A stretch of 64,000 nucleotides of DNA from DASTDH01 sp035601575 (GTDB lineage: Bacteria; Verrucomicrobiota; Verrucomicrobiia; Chthoniobacterales; JAFAMB01). The position numbers and the translations under genes are program-made. The notes under the pieces were generated by a model. It searched no databases, was not told the DNA's origin, and saw only the letters and a list, made by a program, of their open reading frames with translations. This document shows, piece after piece, positions 57,590-64,000 of this stretch. Position 1 is the first letter of the stretch. Each line of letters begins with the position of its first letter. Location: positions 46,359-110,358 of the forward strand of contig DATNNZ010000032.1 in assembly GCA_035601575.1 (NCBI GenBank), written 5' to 3'.

Positions 57590-60163
57590 TCATTGCGAAT
57601 GCACCTGCTCAGCGCCGACCGGCTCCGGACCCTTCTCCCGACTCTTCTGCAAATAGGCAAAAGCCGGCACCATATAGAAAAACGTCGTCAGCAAACACCA
57701 GAAGACCCCGAGCGCGCATACTGTTCCCAGGCCGCTCAAGGCCGGATTCTGGGCCGGAATCAACACCGCAAAACCAGCAAAAGTAGCAAGCCCACAGATG
57801 AGCAGCGGCTTCAAGACGTTAACCAGGTTCTCGCGAAGGTCGCCTTCTCGCCGGCTCACCACCAGAAATTGAATGCCGTAATCAACGCCAATAGCCAGCA
57901 CCAGCGGAAAAGCGAGCGCATTCAATAAATTCACTGACAGGTGTAGCAACTTCAAAGAAGCAACTAGCCCCAACATCGAGAACAGAAGCGCGGACGCGTG
58001 CACCACCCAGAGGGACCATCTCCGATAGACGATTCCCAGTAGTATTAGTATGGCGACTCCCACAACCGTAGTGAATGCGACTAATTCACCCTGAGCCCAG
58101 GGTACCAAGTCAAAGATAGTGAATGACCATCCGGTGATCTTCGCCTTTGGATCAAGCCGATGAATCAAATCCGAGATCTGCTTTTGTTCGGCCGCGGTCT
58201 TGATCGGATGAAGGGGTTGCACGAAGCCGACCGCTCGCGTTGGTGGATTGGAAAAGTAATGCTCGACTAAAAACCACCAGCTCGACTTCGATGGGAAAAG
58301 TGTGTTCCAGTCCGGGAGACCCGTCGCGTTCTTCTGCTGGCCGAGCGCTTGCAACAGAGTGAAAGCATTCTGGAACGCCGCCAGATCGAATCCATTTTGT
58401 TCGAGAACAGACCGCAGGTTTGCTTCGATTTGAGAGAAATCCAAGCTCTTCAGATAAGCCCGATTTTCCGCGAAGCGTTTCGGAGAAAAAGCTAACATCG
58501 CGAGTGTGCTGACCGATTTGATTTCTCCGTCCGCCTGCGCCTTTTCTAGTCCTTGCCTGAGGTGTTCCCACCGATCATGAAACTCTTCGGGATCGGTCGA
58601 ATCGACCAGGATCGTCACCGGATCAGACTCCTGGTGCATTTTATCAGCCATCTCCTGAAGAGCGATTGATGCAGGAATTTGCTTCGGCTGAAGAGAGCGC
58701 GGATTGGTATCAAAATTCAGTGGAATACTTGGCAGAAGAGCGATGATCGCGGCGCCCAGAAGGACCGCGGCCGAGATCCACAACACTGGACGCGGCTCTC
58801 GGAACATCGCGTCCACAAATCGCTTCGCTCCGATTAAAATAAAGTCCGGCTTAGTGGGCGGTTTCACCGGTTTGAAGAACATAAAGAGGAACAGGACCAT
58901 GAAGAGACCGGCCGCGGCAACGCCAAGGGCGACTAGAACACCAAGCTGCGCAAATCCTGAACTCCTACTGAAACCGAGCACCAGAAACCCGATAGCAGTG
59001 GTGACCACGACATAAAAAACCGCGGCGCCAATATCGCGGACGGCCACAAAGACCGCACGCGGGTGGTCTTCTCCCTTTCGGCGCGCCTGCAAATAACGAC
59101 CGAAGAGAAGCAAGCTGAAATCGACTCCGAGTCCGACCAGAATCGAACAGAAGCCGATCGCTACCATGTTCAGATCGCGGAAAATCAACATTCCGAGCGC
59201 CAGTGCGACCAGGGCCGAAAGTCCTAGAATCAAGACAATTCCAAGCAGTGGGAGAAATCGGCGAAATGCCAAAAAGAAAAGCCCGCTCACTATCAGGATC
59301 GATAGTGTCGAGCTCAGCGTTCCATCCCGATCCATGCTCCGAGATATCTGCGCAACGAACGGAGTGCGCCCGGTCACCATCACGCGCGGTTTGTAGCCGT
59401 CCCAATCTTTCAGAACTCGATTCTGAAAGGCGCTTAGCTGATCCATAACATCCTGACAATCTTTCGTGCCCAATCCAGGTTGATTCGTCGTGGCAAAGGC
59501 GAGCTGCATCAAGCCGTCATCGGAGCCAAGGGAAAACGTGCTGCTGCTGGTCGTCAGCGAACCCGACGCAAACGGCTTCATCGCGCGAGTGAGCAATCCG
59601 AGCGGATCCATCGTCACTTCCATCTGGGAGCGGATCGACAAGGAGTCATTCAGCATCGTGCGGATCCGGGTCAACCGCTCCTGGATCTCCGCCGGCTGCA
59701 ACAGTTTCATCGCATCGCGAAAATCTTCCGGTGGCAAGTTCAGCAACAACAACGGGGCGACACCTTGGACTTCAGTGATCCCTTCCTCCGACTCGATCGG
59801 CACCTGGTCAAAAGTCCGCATGATCCAGGGCTGCTTTTTCAGTTCCGAAATAAAATGGTCACGGAACGGGCCGAGGTCGTCCGCATGTCCCTTATCGGCG
59901 AGGAAAACAAAGACCAATTGTCGAGCCTGGGAAAATTCGTTGTTGTACTCCTTGAGCCCGGCAACGGATTCGAACTGGCCAGGCAACAGATCGAGAACCT
60001 CCGAATCCAAATTATGACGATTCGCGATAATCAGCAGGGCGACGCCAAAGATCACTGCCGCCGCCAGAATTAGGGCCGTCGTGCGGTGAGCAATGGTTTT
60101 AGCCAAGAACTCGGTGACAGCACCGAATAATTTCGATTTTGGTGTCGGAGGTCTATCGTGCAT
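57590..60163 (-). CDS. RND/MMPL-family exporter (HpnN-like)
   Basis: The 857-residue protein has a first membrane helix (about 30-48), a large periplasmic domain to about 280, five or so helices (about 280-440), a second periplasmic domain and another group of helices near 690-840. The motifs GLGVDFSLLLFGRYLQARRKG and AIGVDYGIQFLVVSRRE carry the paired Gly-Val-Asp-Tyr/Phe segments that line the proton path in MMPL proteins. HpnN-type members move hopanoids or other lipids to the outer membrane. The acyltransferase gene upstream is 27 bases away and co-directional, so a lipid cargo is a fair inference. Confidence 0.8.
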   Translation of the reverse strand: MHDRPPTPKSKLFGAVTEFLAKTIAHRTTALILAAAVIFGVALLIIANRHNLDSEVLDLLPGQFESVAGLKEYNNEFSQARQLVFVFLADKGHADDLGPFRDHFISELKKQPWIMRTFDQVPIESEEGITEVQGVAPLLLLNLPPEDFRDAMKLLQPAEIQERLTRIRTMLNDSLSIRSQMEVTMDPLGLLTRAMKPFASGSLTTSSSTFSLGSDDGLMQLAFATTNQPGLGTKDCQDVMDQLSAFQNRVLKDWDGYKPRVMVTGRTPFVAQISRSMDRDGTLSSTLSILIVSGLFFLAFRRFLPLLGIVLILGLSALVALALGMLIFRDLNMVAIGFCSILVGLGVDFSLLLFGRYLQARRKGEDHPRAVFVAVRDIGAAVFYVVVTTAIGFLVLGFSRSSGFAQLGVLVALGVAAAGLFMVLFLFMFFKPVKPPTKPDFILIGAKRFVDAMFREPRPVLWISAAVLLGAAIIALLPSIPLNFDTNPRSLQPKQIPASIALQEMADKMHQESDPVTILVDSTDPEEFHDRWEHLRQGLEKAQADGEIKSVSTLAMLAFSPKRFAENRAYLKSLDFSQIEANLRSVLEQNGFDLAAFQNAFTLLQALGQQKNATGLPDWNTLFPSKSSWWFLVEHYFSNPPTRAVGFVQPLHPIKTAAEQKQISDLIHRLDPKAKITGWSFTIFDLVPWAQGELVAFTTVVGVAILILLGIVYRRWSLWVVHASALLFSMLGLVASLKLLHLSVNLLNALAFPLVLAIGVDYGIQFLVVSRREGDLRENLVNVLKPLLICGLATFAGFAVLIPAQNPALSGLGTVCALGVFWCLLTTFFYMVPAFAYLQKSREKGPEPVGAEQVHSQ

Positions 60164-60190
60164 TGGGAGTCAGCGGAATTGTGGCGGGTG

Positions 60191-62137
60191 CTAATGAGCC
60201 GCTGAAAGAGCTTTGAGGCCTGGTGACTGACCGGAAACGGGCAAAAGTTTCTCCACAGCGGCCACCACATCGGCCACCTTGACACGTTCCATACACCGAA
60301 AATCGATGGGGCAAGTTCGGAGAAAACAAGGACTGCATTCCACTTGATGACGGATAACGAGATGTCCGTTCCCTAGCGGACCGGTCAAGGCCGGTTCCGT
60401 AGAGCCGAAAATCGCTACCGTTGGCACCCCCAGATGAGCAGCCAAATGCATAGTGCCGGTGTCGTTAGTGAGGAGAAGCTGACAGCGCTGCAGCTCGCCG
60501 ATCAACTCCGCCAATGAGGTCTTTCCTGCCAAGTTGGTCGCAGCTGGACCAATCTTCTTGGCGACGTCTTCCGCCAATTCCACTTCTTTGGCCGTGCCAA
60601 AAATTAACCAGTTGAGTTGATGTCTTTCTGCCAGGATTCTGGCCGCTTCACCAAAATAAGGCCACCGTTTGGCCGGCCCGTATTCCGCACCCGGACAAAG
60701 ACCTACCGTCCTCGGCTCACCGGCAACTCTGGGTATCGCCGGCAAGGTTTCTTCCATATCGGCCCCGATCTGCTTCGCGACCTGCAAATAGATTTGCGCA
60801 TGATGATGACTGATTGGTCCAGAATCCTTAGGCGCGGGGATAAACTGATTTAGAAAAAAATTCCGCCATGCTCTTCGGTAGCCGACTCGTCTTGGGATTC
60901 CGGCTAACCAAACCTCCAATCCGGTGCGAGGCGAGTTCGGAAAAAGGATTGCAACTTCGAACCGGTCCCTGATCTTCTGCGCTACCTGCCACGCGTTTTC
61001 GCCGGCCTCAATCGTGATCACGTCATCGACTTCCGGAACTGTTCGCCAGAACTCGATCAGCTTGCTTTGCGCCAGAATCGTAACGTGTGCGTCGGGACGA
61101 CCGCGTTTGATTCGGCGCACGGCTTCTACCGACATCACCGCGTCTCCCAACCAATTGCTTGATCGGATCAAGATTCGAAATGGTTGAAGGGGTTCGGATT
61201 CGGCCGGAAAGTAGGACCCGCGTTTGTAGGTTCGCAACAGAAACCGAGGTGAAGGAGTTTTCCAACGATTGTGCAGCCAAAACCAGTCTGCGGGATTTCT
61301 TTCGATCTGCTCCTCGACCCGCCGATTCAATTCGGTCGTGATCTGCTCGATCGAGGCGTTTTCACTCAGATTCAGATAACGAATGTCGATTCGCCATTTT
61401 GCCGGCCCCAATGTCTCCATCGCTCCCGCCAGGATGCGCGCACGCGTCCGCTTCGCCAAAATAGCCGGCAAAGATGAAGTGGAAGCAAGACGTCTGAAGA
61501 AGGGGACCCAAACACCCTTATCGCCGGCATGCTGATCGACCAGCAGCGCCAACAAACCTCTCCGCTTGAGAAGCCCAACACTCCGAGTGAGCCCATCGCT
61601 ACGATCAATCGCTTCCATTCCGTCTCGTGATCGGCCTTTCCTGACCTGTTCGTCCAGCAAGCGGTTTCGTTGTCTTTGATAGATTACACCGGACACCGAG
61701 CGATTCATCCAATGAGGCAAAGTGCTGAGTAGTTCCCAATTACCAATGTGAGTCACGGCGGCCACTATACATTGCGCACTGGCCGTTTCTTCGGCCGTAG
61801 CCCGGACCGTCGTGAAATCGATGAACGGTTTCACTTTTTCCCAGGATTTTTCCCGTAGAACAAAGCCACACAGCAGATTTGCGACCAGATTCTGAAAGTG
61901 TGCTCGAACACAACGTTCAACCTGCGCCGATGACCAATGAGGAAACGCGATCCGCACATTTCGCCTCGCCAGTTGCCGGTACGGGAATAGCAGGACATAT
62001 CCGAGGAAACCGACCGTCTGACCTCCCCGGAAAACCCAGGTAACCGGCAAAAGCGAGAGCAAAAAGCTCACCGAACGGTAGGCCGCGTAGACCAGATGGT
62101 CGCCAACAGTGGCTCTGTCCTTCCGGCGCTTACTCAT
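60191..62137 (-). CDS. Two-domain LPS enzyme: LpxL-type acyltransferase fused to WaaF-type heptosyltransferase
   Basis: The 648-residue protein combines two enzymes. Residues about 1-305 match lauroyl/lysophospholipid acyltransferases of lipid A synthesis, with the catalytic His130-x4-Glu135 (HIGNWE) and LLVDQHAGDKGVWVPFF. Residues about 318-640 match glycosyltransferase family 9 (heptosyltransferase II), with RSSNWLGDAVMSVEAVRRI, GLCPGAEYGPAKRWP, NDTGTMHLAAHLG and CSPCFLRTCPIDFRCM. The two are separate genes in E. coli. One frame runs through both without a stop, so the fusion is encoded. It precedes the MMPL exporter. Confidence 0.9.
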   Translation of the reverse strand: MSKRRKDRATVGDHLVYAAYRSVSFLLSLLPVTWVFRGGQTVGFLGYVLLFPYRQLARRNVRIAFPHWSSAQVERCVRAHFQNLVANLLCGFVLREKSWEKVKPFIDFTTVRATAEETASAQCIVAAVTHIGNWELLSTLPHWMNRSVSGVIYQRQRNRLLDEQVRKGRSRDGMEAIDRSDGLTRSVGLLKRRGLLALLVDQHAGDKGVWVPFFRRLASTSSLPAILAKRTRARILAGAMETLGPAKWRIDIRYLNLSENASIEQITTELNRRVEEQIERNPADWFWLHNRWKTPSPRFLLRTYKRGSYFPAESEPLQPFRILIRSSNWLGDAVMSVEAVRRIKRGRPDAHVTILAQSKLIEFWRTVPEVDDVITIEAGENAWQVAQKIRDRFEVAILFPNSPRTGLEVWLAGIPRRVGYRRAWRNFFLNQFIPAPKDSGPISHHHAQIYLQVAKQIGADMEETLPAIPRVAGEPRTVGLCPGAEYGPAKRWPYFGEAARILAERHQLNWLIFGTAKEVELAEDVAKKIGPAATNLAGKTSLAELIGELQRCQLLLTNDTGTMHLAAHLGVPTVAIFGSTEPALTGPLGNGHLVIRHQVECSPCFLRTCPIDFRCMERVKVADVVAAVEKLLPVSGQSPGLKALSAAH

Positions 62138-62196
62138 TGAGAGACCTGTAGTCGAAGGCTACCAACTTAGTCCAAGGCTTTTCTTCAGGTGGTTTT

Positions 62197-63093
62197 TCAA
62201 CCACGGGGATGAAATCGCCGGTGGATTGATTTCAGCCTATTCTGATCCACGTGAGTGTACACTTCAGTCGTTGAGATGTCGGCATGCCCCAGAAGCTCTT
62301 GGATAATGCGCAGATCGGCTCCATTACTCAAGAGATGGGTCGCGAATGAGTGCCTGAGTAAATGCGGATAAATGTTCATCCTGAAGCCGCCCAGTTCGGC
62401 AATTTCTTTGACGATTTGCCACACCCGCTGCGTGGTCAGTCGGCGCCCATGTCGCGCCAGAAAAATCTCGCTGCCGGTACGCCTGCTGACTAAGGCGGGA
62501 CGTTCCGCGGTCAGGTAGCGGCCGATCGCCTCACATGCCGCCCGACCGACCGGTATGATTCGCGTTTTGTTACCTTTTCCAACGACTCGGATAAATCGTT
62601 CTTCTAAATTCAAATGTTCTAATCGGGCGTGCGCCAGCTCGCTGATTCGCAGTCCGGATGCATACAAAAGCTCTAGCATCGCCCGATCACGCAACGGAAA
62701 CGCACGGCTCTTGAGGTCCACGGATAACAGTTGGCTCACCTCCAATTCATTGAGCGTTTCCGGTAGATACCGTGTCAGTCTTGGCAGCACGAGAACTTCA
62801 GCAGGATCACCGGAAATCATTTTCCGCGTGTTCAGGAAACGGAAGAAGATTTTCAAGGCGACGACAATTAATTTCAATGAAGCCGGCGCAAGCCCAGCGG
62901 TTTTTCGTTGCGCAAGATAGCTCGTCAAGTCATCGATCTTGATCTCGTCCGGACCATTCCGCTCTTTCGATATCCGTTCGGCGAACTCCTCGAGCGATCG
63001 CCGGGTCGAGAGCTGATAGTTCTCCGAAAGCCCACGCTCAGTGGCTAAGTAGAGAATGAATTGATCAATGGCTTCCGGAAAGGTGATACGCAA
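62197..63093 (-). CDS. xerD: Site-specific tyrosine recombinase XerD
   Basis: From TTG 63093 the protein has 298 residues, the same as typical XerD. The catalytic set is Arg149 (GLRISEL), Lys173, His244 and Arg247 (HLLRH), His270 (LGHADIS) and Tyr279 (EVYTHVD). An N-terminal core-binding domain (about 5-90) precedes it. XerC/D resolve chromosome dimers at dif. The frame stays open to 63264, but that longer N-terminus (57 more residues) is not family-like; no clear ribosome site decides between the starts. No dif-like site was seen in the window. Confidence 0.9.
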   Translation of the reverse strand: MRITFPEAIDQFILYLATERGLSENYQLSTRRSLEEFAERISKERNGPDEIKIDDLTSYLAQRKTAGLAPASLKLIVVALKIFFRFLNTRKMISGDPAEVLVLPRLTRYLPETLNELEVSQLLSVDLKSRAFPLRDRAMLELLYASGLRISELAHARLEHLNLEERFIRVVGKGNKTRIIPVGRAACEAIGRYLTAERPALVSRRTGSEIFLARHGRRLTTQRVWQIVKEIAELGGFRMNIYPHLLRHSFATHLLSNGADLRIIQELLGHADISTTEVYTHVDQNRLKSIHRRFHPRG

Positions 63094-63274
63094 ATCCGCG
63101 GGATTATAAGGGACGAGGGAACGTTTGGCTAGCCCATCGGATCGTTGGGCGTATGGCAGTAATCGGTGATCGCTAATCAGTAGAAACCCAGACGGCTCGC
63201 CGGCCGCGCAACCGCACTCCAAATTCCCGCTTGAGATCTGGGGAAAACCATCCACTCTTACCAACGCTCATTTC

Positions 63275-63345
63275 GCGGGCATAGCTTAATGGTAAAGCTC
63301 CAGCCTTCCAAGCTGGCTATGAGGGTTCGATTCCCTTTGCCCGCT
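63275..63345 (+). tRNA. tRNA-Gly(TCC)
   Basis: The cloverleaf fits: acceptor GCGGGCA pairs with TGCCCGC, the D arm is AGCTTAATGGTAAAGCT, the anticodon stem CCAGC/GCTGG holds loop CTTCCAA with anticodon TCC, and the T arm is GAGGGTTCGATTCCCTT. The discriminator base is T, and CCA is not encoded. It reads codons GGA and possibly other GGN. It lies between the divergent xerD and the convergent edge gene. Confidence 0.95.
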
Positions 63346-63588
63346 CCGCGCTTTAGCATCAACAACTTACGATAATCAGCGCGTCCGGATGCTGCTATTC
63401 TAATGGTTTTCCTACAGAGTCAAGGTTGTCTGTATGCATACACCCGCGTCTCAACGGCTGACTTTGCCCTATCTAACCTCGCGGGAAACTGCAACAGAGC
63501 CGGGAAACTCACTGGCGCGTCATCAAGATAGATCGCCAAGTCATGTGCCGCGGAGGAATTGATGGATTGGTTATGGCCAGGAAAAGGA
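63346..63588. other. Spacer between tRNA-Gly and the edge gene, no gene supported
   Basis: About 243 bases with no convincing terminator, repeat or gene. The short frames here are shadows of the NTF2-like gene or have no coding character. No attachment-site copy of the tRNA 3' end is seen downstream. Confidence 0.4.
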
Positions 63589-64000
63589 TCAGCGATCGAG
63601 CTGATGGACGTGAACAATCCGAAATTCGCCCTGAGAATTTTTGCTGATCCGAAGATAGAGGGTCGCACTGCCATGGGCATTGCGGGAACCGTCAGAAACG
63701 GTCCAATTGAATGGCTGATACACGACAAACAGATTGGGATTGCGCGACCGTGCCACTTTAGCCTCTCCGCGAGGCGCCCATTCCCGGATGGGCCACTCAT
63801 GGTGGTAATGCTGCATAGAAGCCTCAATATTCGATGAATTAAGGACACCTCTTCCGTAGAAATTGACCTGCTCCGCAAAGTACCGCCGCTGCATTGACGT
63901 ATCATTGCTTGCGACCGTTCGAAGATACCCGAGAACAAATTCTTTCAAGAACTCCTCTTCCCCGGAGGCTTCGGCACTTCGATCGAATTGCGACTCTGGA
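63589..64000 (-). CDS. NTF2-like/SnoaL-type domain protein, 5' end off the window
   Basis: The frame is open from the right edge to the stop at 63589. The visible C-terminal 136 residues include FVLGYLRTVASNDTSMQRRY, FYGRGVLNSSNI, QPFNWTVSDGSRNAHGSATL and YLRISKNSQGEFRIVHV, a pattern of the cone-shaped NTF2-like fold. Such domains often sit at the C-terminus of larger signalling or secreted proteins in soil bacteria. The start and any N-terminal domain are not in the window. A TTG at 63948 is internal, not the likely start. Confidence 0.7.
   Translation of the reverse strand, partial: PESQFDRSAEASGEEEFLKEFVLGYLRTVASNDTSMQRRYFAEQVNFYGRGVLNSSNIEASMQHYHHEWPIREWAPRGEAKVARSRNPNLFVVYQPFNWTVSDGSRNAHGSATLYLRISKNSQGEFRIVHVHQLDR

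Noticed and set aside
63275..63588. Integrated element at tRNA-Gly next to a tyrosine recombinase
   Set aside because: The recombinase is a standard XerD, transcribed away from the tRNA, and no repeat of the tRNA end marks an attachment site.
63420..63938. 172-residue minus-strand frame near the right edge
   Set aside because: It overlaps the NTF2-like frame in another register and lacks any fold-like pattern.

Overview
The window is bacterial chromosomal DNA of about 55% G+C, densely coded on both strands. The sequence best fits a member of the Verrucomicrobiota, probably a soil Chthoniobacterales-type organism. This is an inference from gene content: an AraC regulator with a LacI-like sensor domain, a DUF5069 protein beside two bactofilins, a didermic envelope gene set (BamA, OmpH/Skp, MlaEFD, MsbA-like exporter, LpxL/WaaF), the futalosine route to menaquinone (MqnC), and ribosomal proteins with long low-complexity tails. 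No marker here fixes the genus.

Layout. 1-3.3 kb: edge-truncated sugar-type AraC regulator (-), then a polysaccharide deacetylase, a small coiled protein and a phosphoesterase (+). 3.3-20.2 kb: one long minus-strand translation cluster that combines the str, S10, spc and alpha operons (rpsL, rpsG, fusA, rpsJ, then L3 to L5, S8 to L15, secY, adk, map, infA, rpmJ, rpsM, rpsK, rpsD). It lacks tuf, rpsN, rpmD, rpoA and rplQ at their usual places. Its leader, upstream of rpsL, contains a sigma70-like promoter followed by an intrinsic terminator, which suggests attenuation. 20.7-27.4 kb: an ACT-domain protein, RNase P RNA, a pterin dehydratase, cysK, a membrane TPR-like protein, DUF5069, two bactofilins (one with two zinc ribbons) and a flavin disulfide reductase. 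27.6-34.1 kb: gyrB-gyrA, a SprT-like protease and cutA.

34.1-45 kb is an envelope block: ompH and bamA, then mqnC, ruvB, mlaEFD, an MsbA-like exporter and a pseudouridine synthase. 45-57.5 kb is mixed housekeeping: hrpB, a TPR protein, an ADP-ribosylglycohydrolase, a DEAD-box helicase, a low-Mr phosphatase with purC, PPK2-tgt, a secreted small protein, rpoZ, smpB and a DUF1326 protein. 57.5-62.1 kb holds an MMPL/HpnN-like exporter and a two-domain protein fusing an LpxL-type acyltransferase to a WaaF-type heptosyltransferase. The right end has xerD, tRNA-Gly(TCC) and an edge-truncated NTF2-like protein.

Several intergenic regions (near 5.06, 21.2, 47.6-48.0, 51.6 and 56.6-56.7 kb) carry palindromic, partly related REP-like sequences, including a 147-bp long inverted-repeat unit. 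I saw no CRISPR array, intact transposase, prophage or rRNA gene. The best candidates for something under-described are the LpxL-WaaF fusion, the zinc-ribbon bactofilin pair, the attenuator-like leader of the ribosomal cluster, the tails on S11 and L22, and the REP-like family.
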